Assembly: GCA_947495075.1 (NCBI GenBank)
Contig: CANLXH010000001.1
Location: 434,001-498,000 of the forward strand
Direction of reading: 5' to 3'
From: an uncultured Croceitalea sp.
GTDB taxonomy: Bacteria > Bacteroidota > Bacteroidia > Flavobacteriales > Flavobacteriaceae
DNA length: 64,000 nucleotides
Position numbers and translations under genes: made by a program
The notes under the pieces: model-generated
Databases searched by the model: none
Told to the model about the DNA's origin: nothing
What the model saw: the letters and a program-made list of their open reading frames with translations, nothing else
Shown: positions 1 through 8,609 of the stretch, one piece after another
Layout: every line of letters begins with the position of its first letter
Numbering within the stretch: position 1 is the first letter of the stretch

Positions 1-1
1 G

Positions 2-562
2 CTTTATAGGAAAGCTGGGGTAAGTCCTATGAGTGGTTGTATACCTGCGTTGTTACAGTTGCCCATATTTTATTCGCTCTTTATGTTTTTCCCAACATCA
101 TTTGCTTTAAGACAAAAATCGTTTTTATGGGCTGAAGATTTAAGTTCTTATGATACCATCTTTAATCTTCCTTTTACTATTCCTTTTTACGGAGATCATG
201 TTAGTTTGTTTCCAATCTTAGCCTCAGTTGCTATATTCTTTTATATGATGATGACTACTGGTCAAAGCATGCAAATGCAACAACAGCCGGGTATGCCTAA
301 TATGAAGTTTATTATGTATTTGTCTCCATTAATGATGTTGTTTTTCTTTAATAACTACGCGAGTGGATTAAGTTTATATTACTTCATTTCTAACTTGATT
401 ACCATCTTTATTATGTTAGCGATAAAGAACTATATTTTAGATGATAAAAAAATACACGCTCAGATACAAGAGAATAAAAAGAAACCTAAAAAAGAGAACA
501 AGTTTCAGAAAAAGATGCGTGAAATGATGGAGCAGGCTGAAGCTCAAAAGAAAAATAGGTAA
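2..562 (+). CDS. yidC: Membrane protein insertase YidC, C-terminal part (5' end outside window)
   Basis: YidC/Oxa1/Alb3 family insertase that places proteins into the inner membrane, alone or with SecYEG. The reading frame is open to the window edge and enters with LYRKAGVSPM, the cytoplasmic stretch before the conserved SGCIPALLQLPIF membrane segment, so about 187 C-terminal residues are present. Later membrane segments are visible around LFPILASVAIFFYMMM and YLSPLMMLFFFNNYASGLSLYYFISNL. The protein ends in a very basic, coiled tail rich in Lys and Gln, typical of the ribosome-binding end of YidC. The internal Met at base 29 is not the start. Identification is firm; only the N-terminal periplasmic domain is missing, because of the window edge. 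Confidence 0.96.
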   Translation, partial: LYRKAGVSPMSGCIPALLQLPIFYSLFMFFPTSFALRQKSFLWAEDLSSYDTIFNLPFTIPFYGDHVSLFPILASVAIFFYMMMTTGQSMQMQQQPGMPNMKFIMYLSPLMMLFFFNNYASGLSLYYFISNLITIFIMLAIKNYILDDKKIHAQIQENKKKPKKENKFQKKMREMMEQAEAQKKNR

Positions 563-586
563 AAATTATCTTGGGGAACTTTTTAT

Positions 587-614
587 AAAAAAGCTTCCCC
601 CTTTCGGAGGAAGC
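587..614 (-). terminator. Intrinsic terminator, minus strand
   Basis: On the minus strand GCTTCCTCC and GGGGGAAGC form a 9-bp stem (one G-T pair) around a GAAA tetraloop, followed by six T. It is a textbook rho-independent terminator. No protein gene on the minus strand ends here, which is why a non-coding transcript is proposed just upstream. The left arm can alternatively pair on the plus strand with GGGGAA at 573-578, just after the yidC stop. Confidence 0.7.
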
Positions 615-768
615 CTCTACCAATAATAGGTATAGTTTGGAAAGATTCGGGACTTCAAAGATGCGACCTAATTCCTTCCAAAAAAATTAATAGTTGTCAA
701 GGTATGTTTTTTGTATGGTAAAGGATACCCTTTTGATGTCTCATCGACGAACGGTAATAACCTTGGAT
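587..768 (-). ncRNA. Candidate structured small RNA (about 180 nt), class unknown
   Basis: This stretch lies between the terminator of the FAS1 lipoprotein gene and its own strong GAAA-loop terminator. On the minus strand it contains four successive foldable elements: an outer CAAGGT/ACCTTG closure (near 764 and 700), an imperfect GGAA...TTCC hairpin (about 641-681), a CTATACC/GGTAGAG hairpin (about 615-636, one mismatch) and the terminator. Only a 15-codon ORF is present. I cannot assign an Rfam class. It is not tmRNA, RNase P or SRP RNA by eye. No perfect TAnnTTTG promoter was found, so the 5' end is a guess. It could also be a structured 3' extension of the FAS1 transcript. Confidence 0.35.
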
Positions 769-804
769 AAAAAAAGCCTTTCATCTATAAAATGAAAGGC
801 TTTT
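769..804 (-). terminator. Terminator of the FAS1 lipoprotein gene
   Basis: A 13-bp perfect stem, AAAAGCCTTTCAT at 772-784 and its complement at 792-804, surrounds a 7-base loop. It is followed on the minus strand by seven T. It lies 40 bases after the stop of the FAS1 gene. The plus-strand copy has only a four-T tail, so the main direction is minus. Confidence 0.8.
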
Positions 805-843
805 GTAGTCCGTAGCTTACTAAAAAACTATAGGAATATGGTA

Positions 844-3333
844 TTAATGAAGCGCATCTAGTACCTCTTGAGGAAGCAACACCTTATTTATAATATGTAC
901 AATACCATTACTGGAAATATTGTCTGCTCCAGTAACTTTTGCATCTACATGAGTTTTGTCTCGGATAAATATTTCATGGTTTAAGATTGCAAAAATTGAT
1001 TCGCCTTGCAATGTGGTAAATTCCTGATGATTTTTCAAATCTGTAGAGGCAACTGCCGCTCCAGCAACAACGTGATAAGTTAAGATCTTTGCTAAAAGCG
1101 CTTTTTCCGCTGGAGTGTCAAAATCGGATAAGCTATTGTAGCTGCTGCCGAGTTGGTGCAACAAGTTTGCAAAGGCTTTGTTTGTTGGTGCGAATACAGT
1201 AAAAGGACCTTCACCACTTAATGCTTCTACTAACCCAGCGTCTGCTTGTATTAGAGCATCGACCAATAAACTTAAATCATCAACTGACTGAGCTAGTTCT
1301 ACGATGTTTGGTGTTTGCATTGAAGTAACAAAATCAACAGCTTCTTGAGGAAGCAATACTTTATTGATTACATGTATCACCCCGTTAGTAGCATCTATAT
1401 TTGGAATTACCACAGTAGCATTATCATTGGTAGCATCAACCACATGTACAGTTTCGTTTTTAAGATTGATTCCAACAGAAGCTCCATTAACTGTTGCTAT
1501 AGATTGTCCGTCCGAAAGGTCAGCTGCGAAAGCTTCAGTTCCTGCTACTACATGGTAAGTAAGGATTTTAACTAAAAGGTCAATTTCTTCTTGTGAATCA
1601 AAATCAGCTAAAGCATTGTAGTCATCACCTAAGATATCTAACAATCCAACAAAGGCATCATTAGTAGGAGCGAAGACGGTAAAAGGACCATCACCACTTA
1701 ATGTTTCAACCAATCCGGCGTTAGCAGCAACAAGTGCATCTACAAGAATACTTAAGTCATCAGTAGCGATAGCTAGCTCAACAATGTTTTTCATCTGAAG
1801 ATTAGCTACAAAATCAACAGCTTCTTGCGGAAGCAATACCTTATTGATTACGTGTACTACACCATTACTAGCATCTACATCTGGAATTACCACAGTAGCG
1901 TTATCATCGGTAGCGTCAACCACATGTACAGTTCCGTTTTTAAGATTGATTCCAACAGAAGCTCCATTAACTGTTGCTATAGATTGTCCGTCCGAAAGGT
2001 CAGCTGCGAAAGCTTCAGTTCCTGCTACTACATGGTAAGTAAGGATTTTAACTAGAAGGTCAATTTCTTCTTGTGAATCAAAATCAGCTAAAGCATTGTA
2101 GTCATCACCTAAGATATCTAACAATCCAACAAAGGCATCATTAGTAGGAGCAAAGATGGTAAAAGGACCATCACCACTTAATGTTTCAACCAATCCGGCG
2201 TTAGCAGCAACAAGTGCATCTACAAGAATACTTAAGTCATCAGTAGCGATAGCTAGCTCTACAATATTTTTCATTTGAAGGCTAGCTACAAAATCAATAG
2301 CAGATTGAGGTAATAATACTTTGTTGATAGTATGCGTTACACCGTTTGTAGCCATTATATCTGTACCAGTTATAGTTACATTTGTATCAGAGGCATCACC
2401 AATTACGAAGGTGTCACCTTCTGCTATAATTTCAACACTATTTTCGGCTAATGCAGTTTCAACTTCACCTTCTGCTAAATCAGTAGCTAATATCTTTGCA
2501 GGAATTACATGGAATAAAAGAATATCTCTTAATAACGCAATCTCTTCATCGGTATCAAAGTCGTCTAGAGAGTTATAGTCATCTCCTAAAGCCATAAGTA
2601 ATCCAGTAAAAGCAGCATCTGTCGGTGCAAAAACAGTAAAAGGCCCTTCACTTTTTAAAGTTTCTACCAAATCAGCTTTTATAACGGCAACTTCTAAAGA
2701 AGATAAGGCCTCTGTAGTAATTACTAAATCTACCAAATCTTGTGGAGGATTTAAGGCATTAAGAATCTCTTGCGGAAGCAACACTTTATTAATGATATGA
2801 ACAATACCGTTTGAATTTTGAACATCCGCCCCAACTACTTTGGCATCCTCCATAGTGGCATCTCCAATAAATACGCCACTTTCAATGCTAATAGAAATAT
2901 TTTCTCCTTGAACAGTTGTTATGGTTTGCCCTTCAGATAAATCTGTAGAAGCAGCGGCTACTCCAGCAACTACATGATATTGAAGTATAGTCGCTAACAA
3001 TTCTTTTTCCTCTTCAGTATTAAAATCTTCTAAAGAATCAAAACCTTCCAAGTCTTGTAGTAATGCAGAAAATGCTTCGTTTGTAGGTGCGAAAACTGTG
3101 AAAGGACCGTTCTCACTTAAGGTTCCAATTAAATCTGAGTTTTCATTTTCATCAGCTTTAACCAGTGCAGCGACTAGTGAACTTAATGAATCTTCGCCCT
3201 GAGCAGTTTCTACAATAGTACTTGAAGATTTCATTGATGTCATCAATTCATCTTTGTCATTATCGCATGATAAAATAAATACGGATAGTAATGTTAAAAA
3301 GATAAAACTTTTAAACGTGAGGATTCTTTTCAT
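844..3333 (-). CDS. Surface lipoprotein with five fasciclin (FAS1) domains
   Basis: Exported lipoprotein of 829 residues. The N-terminus is a lipoprotein signal, with a hydrophobic stretch ending LSVFILSC and Cys at about residue 23 as the lipidation site. Five FAS1 domains of about 160 residues follow, each with the hallmark GPFTVFAPT(N/D)xAF and a closing NGVxHxINKVLLPQ. FAS1 domains mediate adhesion or protein and glycan binding in many bacteria and eukaryotes. Domains 3 and 4 are almost identical in protein and DNA, which marks a recent tandem duplication. The remaining three are clearly divergent. The gene stands alone with its own terminator. Its ligand is unknown; a role in cell-surface adhesion is an inference from the domain family. 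Confidence 0.92.
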   Translation of the reverse strand: MKRILTFKSFIFLTLLSVFILSCDNDKDELMTSMKSSSTIVETAQGEDSLSSLVAALVKADENENSDLIGTLSENGPFTVFAPTNEAFSALLQDLEGFDSLEDFNTEEEKELLATILQYHVVAGVAAASTDLSEGQTITTVQGENISISIESGVFIGDATMEDAKVVGADVQNSNGIVHIINKVLLPQEILNALNPPQDLVDLVITTEALSSLEVAVIKADLVETLKSEGPFTVFAPTDAAFTGLLMALGDDYNSLDDFDTDEEIALLRDILLFHVIPAKILATDLAEGEVETALAENSVEIIAEGDTFVIGDASDTNVTITGTDIMATNGVTHTINKVLLPQSAIDFVASLQMKNIVELAIATDDLSILVDALVAANAGLVETLSGDGPFTIFAPTNDAFVGLLDILGDDYNALADFDSQEEIDLLVKILTYHVVAGTEAFAADLSDGQSIATVNGASVGINLKNGTVHVVDATDDNATVVIPDVDASNGVVHVINKVLLPQEAVDFVANLQMKNIVELAIATDDLSILVDALVAANAGLVETLSGDGPFTVFAPTNDAFVGLLDILGDDYNALADFDSQEEIDLLVKILTYHVVAGTEAFAADLSDGQSIATVNGASVGINLKNETVHVVDATNDNATVVIPNIDATNGVIHVINKVLLPQEAVDFVTSMQTPNIVELAQSVDDLSLLVDALIQADAGLVEALSGEGPFTVFAPTNKAFANLLHQLGSSYNSLSDFDTPAEKALLAKILTYHVVAGAAVASTDLKNHQEFTTLQGESIFAILNHEIFIRDKTHVDAKVTGADNISSNGIVHIINKVLLPQEVLDALH
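1315..2280. repeat. 480-bp tandem duplication inside the FAS1 gene
   Basis: Bases 1441-1800 and 1921-2280 match at all but about 7 of 360 positions when shifted by 480 bases. Similarity continues more weakly to about 1320/1800. The period is 160 codons, exactly one FAS1 domain, so the frame is kept. The most diverged part is the NGVxHxINKVLLPQ end of each domain, suggesting that gene conversion or a recent duplication homogenised the rest. Confidence 0.93.
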
Positions 3334-3602
3334 TTTCAGTGTTTTTAGGATTAAAAAAATAGTTGTTTAATAGTATGCTTAAATGATTAAACAAAACTGG
3401 ATTGGTTGCTTTTGTTTAATTTATTTTATAAAAACTTTAACAAAACTTATCGAAAGCTATTTTCTAATGAGTTGCGATTTGATAAAGTCAATAGCGATAT
3501 TGTTGGATTTATTTTGCCAATCATTAACACTAGAGAGTAAACAAGCACTTAATAAAACACTTTTGATATTCTGCATGTAGCTTATTTCAAATGGGTATTT
3601 TG

Positions 3603-3610
3603 TATTTTTG
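3603..3610 (+). promoter_or_regulatory. Possible -7 element for mnmA
   Basis: TATTTTTG fits the Bacteroidota -7 consensus TAnnTTTG and ends 18 bases before the mnmA ATG. No TTG was seen at the expected spacing upstream, so the call is weak. If real, the in-frame TTG at 3608 lies inside the promoter, which supports the ATG at 3629 as start. Confidence 0.35.
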
Positions 3611-3628
3611 CCAATCAGTTTTATCGAA

Positions 3629-4822
3629 ATGAAAAAGAAAGTAATTGTTGGTTTATCGGGAGGTGTAGATTCTAGCGTTACTGCATATTTATTAAAAGAG
3701 CAAGGATATGATGTTATAGGTCTTTTTATGAAGAATTGGCATGATGATTCTGTTACCATTTCTGATGAATGTCCTTGGTTGGAGGATAGCAATGACGCTT
3801 TAATTGTTGCAGAAAAACTTGGAATACCTTTTCAGACTGTTGATTTAAGTGTTGAATACAAGGAGCGTATTGTTGACTACATGTTTAATGAATATGAAAA
3901 AGGGCGTACACCTAATCCAGATGTGCTTTGTAATCGTGAAATTAAGTTTGATGTATTTTTAAAAATAGCTCTTGGACTCGGAGCAGATTATGTTGCCACA
4001 GGCCATTATTGTAGAAAAGGAGTACTTAGAAATGCGGATAACTCTACAACGTATCAGTTACTTGCAGGGGTAGACCAAAATAAAGACCAATCCTATTTTT
4101 TATGTCAACTTTCACAAGAGCAATTGGCAAAAACGCTTTATCCTATTGGTGAGTTAACAAAACCTGAAGTTAGAAAAATAGCTGCTGAAAACAATTTAAT
4201 AACGGCGGACAAAAAAGATTCTCAAGGTTTATGTTTCATTGGGAAAGTACGTCTACCAGAATTTTTACAACAAAAATTGAAGCCTAAAAAGGGGATTATT
4301 GTAGAGGTGCCTTCTAATGCAAGGCACTATAAAAATGAAGTTGAAACATTTGATAATAAAATTAAGGAGCTCGAATATAATTCTGATAAGCCGGAGTATG
4401 AAATTAAGGATGGGAAAGTTGTAGGAGAGCATCAGGGAGCTCATTTTTTCACCATTGGGCAACGAAAAGGTTTAGATGTTGGGGGCACTAAAGAACCCTT
4501 GTTTGTTTTAGAAACAGATGTTAAAGAGAATGTTATTTATACTGGGCAAGGAAAAGCACATCCTGGGCTTTTTAGAAAAACACTTTTTGTAAAAGAAGAA
4601 GAATTGCATTGGGTGCGTAAAGATTTGGCACTTAAAGTTGATGACATAATGGAGGTTACAGCCAGAATTAGATATAGACAATCTTTACAAGAAGCAACAC
4701 TTTATAAGGTTGATGGAGGACTTTATGTGGATTTTGATGATAAGCAATCTGCTATTACAGAGGGTCAGTTTGTAGCTTGGTACATAGAAGAGGAACTGAT
4801 AGGTTCTGGTGTTATATCTTAG
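3629..4822 (+). CDS. mnmA: tRNA-specific 2-thiouridylase MnmA
   Basis: Cytoplasmic enzyme that thiolates U34 of tRNA-Lys, -Glu and -Gln, taking activated sulfur from a cysteine desulfurase relay and activating the tRNA with ATP. The PP-loop SGGVDSS is at residues 10-16. The catalytic Cys is in [13 protein letters not shown] (about C101) and the partner Cys in SQGLCFIGK (about C202). At 397 residues it is longer than the usual 360-370, because of a charged insertion of about 30 residues near positions 225-265. The ATG at 3629 is preferred to an in-frame TTG at 3608, because [12 protein letters not shown] matches the family start. The 295 bases upstream, to the divergent FAS1 gene, hold no gene I can support. 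A cysteine desulfurase that could supply sulfur is at 44.4 kb. Confidence 0.97.
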   Translation: MKKKVIVGLSGGVDSSVTAYLLKEQGYDVIGLFMKNWHDDSVTISDECPWLEDSNDALIVAEKLGIPFQTVDLSVEYKERIVDYMFNEYEKGRTPNPDVLCNREIKFDVFLKIALGLGADYVATGHYCRKGVLRNADNSTTYQLLAGVDQNKDQSYFLCQLSQEQLAKTLYPIGELTKPEVRKIAAENNLITADKKDSQGLCFIGKVRLPEFLQQKLKPKKGIIVEVPSNARHYKNEVETFDNKIKELEYNSDKPEYEIKDGKVVGEHQGAHFFTIGQRKGLDVGGTKEPLFVLETDVKENVIYTGQGKAHPGLFRKTLFVKEEELHWVRKDLALKVDDIMEVTARIRYRQSLQEATLYKVDGGLYVDFDDKQSAITEGQFVAWYIEEELIGSGVIS

Positions 4823-4826
4823 TGGT

Positions 4827-5765
4827 ATGCAAAATAAAATCACAGACTTATTTAATATACAATATCCAATAGTTCAGGGAGGAATGATTTGGGCTAGTGG
4901 GTGGCGTTTAGCATCAGCTGTTTCAAATGCTGGTGGATTAGGTTTAATTGGAGCTGGAAGTATGTATCCGGAAGTACTTCTAGAACATATTCAAAAATGT
5001 AAGAAAGCTACATCTAAACCATTTGGAGTAAACATTCCAATGCTATACCCAGATATAGACAAATTAATGTCTATTATTATTGATGAGGAGGTTAAGATTG
5101 TATTCACATCTGCAGGTAATCCAAAAATGTGGACCTCTTTTTTTAAGGAGAAAGGAATTACCGTTGTTCATGTTGTAAGCAGTGTAAAATTTGCATTAAA
5201 AGCGCAAGAAGCTGGAGTGGATGCAGTTGTAGCAGAAGGTTTTGAGGCAGGCGGTCACAATGGACGTGATGAGACAACCACTTTAATCTTAATTCCAGCA
5301 GTGAAAGAAAAGCTGCAAATACCGTTAATAGCAGCGGGTGGAATTGCCACAGGTAGACAAATGCTAGCAGCTATGGTTTTAGGTGCGGATGGCGTTCAGG
5401 TTGGGAGTAGATTTGTAGCCAGTAATGAAGCTTCTTCACATTTATCATTTAAAGAAGAAGTGGTAAAAGCTAAAGAAGGAGATACACAGTTAACCCTAAA
5501 AGAGTTAGCACCTGTAAGATTGATCAAGAATAAATTTTATCAAGATATACAAAAAGCATATTCTAACGGAGCTTCAATTGAAGCGCTAAAAGAAATTTTA
5601 GGAAGAGCTAGAGCAAAAAAAGGAATGTTTGAAGGTGATTTAAATGAAGGGGAACTAGAAATAGGCCAAGTCTCTGCTTTAATTAATGATATTAAACCAG
5701 CGGCTCAAATCTTGGAAGAAATGGTTACAGAATTTAAGCAGGCAAGGAAAGAAATTACAGCCTAA
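4827..5765 (+). CDS. Nitronate monooxygenase (2-nitropropane dioxygenase family)
   Basis: FMN-dependent TIM-barrel enzyme that oxidises alkyl nitronates, or a related flavoenzyme; the true substrate is unknown. The start MQNKITDLFNIQYPIVQGGM has the family's QGGM motif. VVAEGFEAGGHNGRD carries the conserved Gly-Gly-His of the active site. Later, AAGGIATGRQMLAAMVLGADGVQVGSRF is the phosphate-binding part of the barrel. The ATG at 4827 gives 312 residues, a normal length, and starts four bases after the mnmA stop, so the two are probably co-transcribed. An upstream GTG at 4809 would overlap mnmA and adds nothing conserved. The 3' end overlaps the convergent TPR gene by four bases. Confidence 0.9.
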   Translation: MQNKITDLFNIQYPIVQGGMIWASGWRLASAVSNAGGLGLIGAGSMYPEVLLEHIQKCKKATSKPFGVNIPMLYPDIDKLMSIIIDEEVKIVFTSAGNPKMWTSFFKEKGITVVHVVSSVKFALKAQEAGVDAVVAEGFEAGGHNGRDETTTLILIPAVKEKLQIPLIAAGGIATGRQMLAAMVLGADGVQVGSRFVASNEASSHLSFKEEVVKAKEGDTQLTLKELAPVRLIKNKFYQDIQKAYSNGASIEALKEILGRARAKKGMFEGDLNEGELEIGQVSALINDIKPAAQILEEMVTEFKQARKEITA

Positions 5766-7492
5766 AGAACAGAATTACTTAATTTAAAATCTGAATGTTC
5801 CCAAGCTTTTTGTAATTCTAATTTTATTTTTTTTGCTTCTTCAGTTTTACCCTGCGCTTCTAAGCTTTTATATAGGCCAGTAAGTGACCAACCATTTTGT
5901 CTTAAGTCTTCTAAATCTTCACGATAAATTTTTTCAGCTTCGGTATACTTTTTTGCTTTCATTAAAGCAGCTCCTAGGTTTTGTCTTGGAGGTATATACC
6001 ATGCAGATGGTTCGTTATAAACTAAATTATCCTCTAAGTCAACGGCCTTCTTAAAATGTTTAATAGACTTTTCATTTAAGCCTTCAAGTAAAGCTATTTC
6101 ACCAGCAACTACTTCATAAGCTAGTTCTGCAATGGTATAGCTAGAGTCAAAACCTACAGCCATTACTTCTTTCATGGCTGGGTCTTTTTGCAAGGCATCA
6201 ATAGCATCTAATTCTTCTTTAGCTTCTTTTAGATTATTCTTTCTAGTGAACGCAACCCCTCGTGCATAGTGCCAGATTAGTTTTAAATGTTTTATTTCTG
6301 AATTAGGACTAGGAATAGTTAAGATATCATTCCATTTGCCAAATCTTACATAAGCCAAAAGTGGCGTAGAGGCGAAATTTTGAAGAAAATGGAGTTCCTT
6401 CATCTCACCAACTGGTACCTTTTCAGCAGTTTTTTTAGCTGCATCTAAAGCAATTTCACTATTTCCTAATAAACTAGCTGCCGACCATAAAAAGTGAATG
6501 TTATGAGGATAATATCCTAAAGGATACATGCCCTGTGAATAGCATTGAGATATATAATCTTCATCCGCTAATATCGCTTTTTGATTAGCTTTTACTGCAT
6601 CAAGATAACGCCCAACTCTTATATAAATATGTGATGGCATATGTACTATATGACCAGCTGCAGGCATTAATGTTCCTAATTTATCTGCACTGGGGATGGC
6701 TAAATCTGGTTTTGGAAGCTCCATCATATGAATGTAATAATGATGAGCTCCTGGATTATTTGGATTTATTGTAATTGCGTTTTCAAGAGCGGCTTTAGCT
6801 TCTTTTATGTTGGGTGAAGGATTTCCGTCTTTATCCCAATAATTCCACGGAACGGTATTCATAACTGATGCAGCATATAAAGTTTGTACATCTGCATCAT
6901 TAGGAAACTGTAGGGCAACTTCTTCCATTGCTTCCATATAGGCCATGTTGAGTTCTCCTATGTCTGCAGTGCTATCTTTTGAATACCTGGCAGAAAGTGC
7001 TTCGATTAAAGCTTGTTCTTTTGCTGTTGTCTTTGATTTATTTTTTTGAGCTTTTTCTATAGCTTCCCATGCTTTTCGTTTTCTTTCATTATCTGGCATG
7101 GGGTCATTAATATTTGGACCTAAAGCATAAGCTTGCCCCCAATAAGACATTGCAGATTTAGAATCCAATCTAGCCGCTTCCATAAAGGATCTATGGGCTT
7201 CTGCATGATTAAAGGCATAGGTTAGCTTGAGTCCTTGATTAAAGAAGGTTTGAGCATCTTTCTTTGATGTTGTAATAGAGAAACCATGATTTCCCAAGTT
7301 TTCAAACAGTGGAGATATTTGTTTAGTACTATCCACATCATCTAATAAAAATTTTGCAGTAGTACACTTAATAAAATTTAAAGATGCATACTGAGTGTTT
7401 CTACTTTTTTCGTAATTAATTTCTTGTATTGAAATGTAGACAATGACAGCTATAGCTAAAGTTGCTATAATTATTTTTTGTTTGGAATTCAT
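5762..7492 (-). CDS. Membrane-anchored TPR protein with paired histidine motifs
   Basis: A 576-residue protein with one N-terminal membrane segment (about residues 6-22, IIIATLAIAVIVYISI) and no Cys directly after it, so it is probably anchored with the bulk outside the cytoplasm. The rest is helical and TPR-like, for example the stretch with GIALHQ-type helices replaced by ALENAITINPNNPGAHHYYI, and the C-terminal NLGAALMKAKKYTEAEKIY unit. Two histidine clusters stand out: AHHYYIHMME near 249-258 and GHIVHMPSHIY near 280-290. They look like metal or haem ligands rather than TPR consensus. I recognise the family as common in Bacteroidota but know no function. It is convergent with the nitronate monooxygenase gene. 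Confidence 0.75.
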   Translation of the reverse strand: MNSKQKIIIATLAIAVIVYISIQEINYEKSRNTQYASLNFIKCTTAKFLLDDVDSTKQISPLFENLGNHGFSITTSKKDAQTFFNQGLKLTYAFNHAEAHRSFMEAARLDSKSAMSYWGQAYALGPNINDPMPDNERKRKAWEAIEKAQKNKSKTTAKEQALIEALSARYSKDSTADIGELNMAYMEAMEEVALQFPNDADVQTLYAASVMNTVPWNYWDKDGNPSPNIKEAKAALENAITINPNNPGAHHYYIHMMELPKPDLAIPSADKLGTLMPAAGHIVHMPSHIYIRVGRYLDAVKANQKAILADEDYISQCYSQGMYPLGYYPHNIHFLWSAASLLGNSEIALDAAKKTAEKVPVGEMKELHFLQNFASTPLLAYVRFGKWNDILTIPSPNSEIKHLKLIWHYARGVAFTRKNNLKEAKEELDAIDALQKDPAMKEVMAVGFDSSYTIAELAYEVVAGEIALLEGLNEKSIKHFKKAVDLEDNLVYNEPSAWYIPPRQNLGAALMKAKKYTEAEKIYREDLEDLRQNGWSLTGLYKSLEAQGKTEEAKKIKLELQKAWEHSDFKLSNSVL

Positions 7493-7586
7493 AATATTGA
7501 TATTAGGTTGTGAGATGGTGCTAATCTAGCAAATAGGAGGGAACAATATTATTCTGTAAAACAACCATTAAATGTAATGATTTTTT

Positions 7587-7615
7587 ATTAAATATCTGAT
7601 TTTTAGATATTTAAT
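7587..7615. promoter_or_regulatory. Perfect 11-bp inverted repeat in a divergent intergenic region
   Basis: ATTAAATATCT and its exact complement AGATATTTAAT are separated by GATTTTT. The repeat lies between the divergent TPR gene (starts 7492) and mazG (starts 7745). No T-tract suggests a terminator, so an operator for a dimeric regulator is possible. AT-richness raises the odds of chance occurrence. Confidence 0.35.
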
Positions 7616-7744
7616 ATAGTTGTGGATTTGACTTAAGGTCTAGTTTTAGAACTAAACTTTATAGTTGTAACACTCTTTTAAAACTTTTGTCTATTAAGAC
7701 TTTCTTATCAAACAGTAGATTGTATTTTTAAACAAAATTTTATA

Positions 7745-8521
7745 ATGAATTCAAGAAAAGAGCAACTCAAAGCTTTTGATAGGTTACTTACTATTATGGA
7801 AGAGCTTAGAGTACAATGCCCTTGGGATAAAAAACAGACTATACAAAGCCTCCGACATTTAACTATTGAGGAAACGTATGAGCTCGGTGATGCTATTCTG
7901 GATAACAATTTAGAAGAAGTAAAAAAAGAACTTGGGGACTTATTATTACACATTGTTTTTTATGCAAAAATAGGTTCGGAAACTAAAGATTTTGATATTG
8001 CTGATGTAGCTAACGAGATTTGTGAAAAACTTATAAATCGTCATCCACACATTTATGGAGATGTTATAGTTGAGAATGAAGAACAAGTAAAAGAGAATTG
8101 GGAAAATATAAAGCTTAAAGAAGGTAAGAAAAGTGTTTTAGAAGGAGTACCTAATAGTTTGCCAGCTTTGGTAAAGGCAAATAGAATTCAAGAGAAAGTT
8201 GCAGGTGTAGGTTTCGATTGGGAAAAACCAGAACAAGTTTTTGAAAAACTAGAAGAAGAACTAGCTGAATTTAAAGAAGAAATCAAAGTAGTGAATACAG
8301 ATAAAATGGAAGCAGAATTTGGAGATGTGCTTTTTTCTATGGTAAACTATGCACGCTTTTTGAATATTAGTCCCGAAAATGCATTGGAAAGAACCAATAA
8401 AAAATTTATAAAACGGTTTCAATTTCTTGAGCAAAAAGCTAAGGAAATGAATAAATCCCTTAAAGAAATGACTTTAGCCGAAATGGATATTTTCTGGGAA
8501 GAAGCAAAAAGATTACCATAA
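7745..8521 (+). CDS. mazG: Nucleoside triphosphate pyrophosphohydrolase MazG
   Basis: House-cleaning enzyme that hydrolyses (d)NTPs to NMP and pyrophosphate. The 258 residues hold two MazG domains. The first has CPWDKKQTIQSLRHLTIEETYEL and LEEVKKELGDLLLHIVFYA, giving the EExxE...ExxD metal site. The second is degenerate but repeats the pattern with LEEELAEFKEE and EAEFGDVLFSMVNYARF. Length is normal for the two-domain form. It has its own upstream region of about 250 bases and is followed by a MATE transporter gene in the same direction after 88 bases. Confidence 0.95.
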   Translation: MNSRKEQLKAFDRLLTIMEELRVQCPWDKKQTIQSLRHLTIEETYELGDAILDNNLEEVKKELGDLLLHIVFYAKIGSETKDFDIADVANEICEKLINRHPHIYGDVIVENEEQVKENWENIKLKEGKKSVLEGVPNSLPALVKANRIQEKVAGVGFDWEKPEQVFEKLEEELAEFKEEIKVVNTDKMEAEFGDVLFSMVNYARFLNISPENALERTNKKFIKRFQFLEQKAKEMNKSLKEMTLAEMDIFWEEAKRLP

Positions 8522-8609
8522 ATTATGTTTAATAGTTTTTATTCTCTCAAGTCATATTAATTTTCCAAATCTTAAAAAGTACCTTTAACACCTTAAAACC
8601 TCCAAAAGT

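Noticed and set aside
1345-2055. Plus-strand ORFs of 76 and 64 codons repeated at a distance of 480 bases
   Set aside because: They are shadows of the FAS1 gene on the opposite strand; the repetition comes only from the duplicated FAS1 domain.
1315-2280. Insertion sequence or integrated repeat
   Set aside because: No inverted ends, transposase or target duplication; the unit is an in-frame protein domain.
3383-3792. Short ORFs on both strands in front of mnmA
   Set aside because: No signal, domain or plausible composition. One overlaps the PP-loop coding region of mnmA on the wrong strand.
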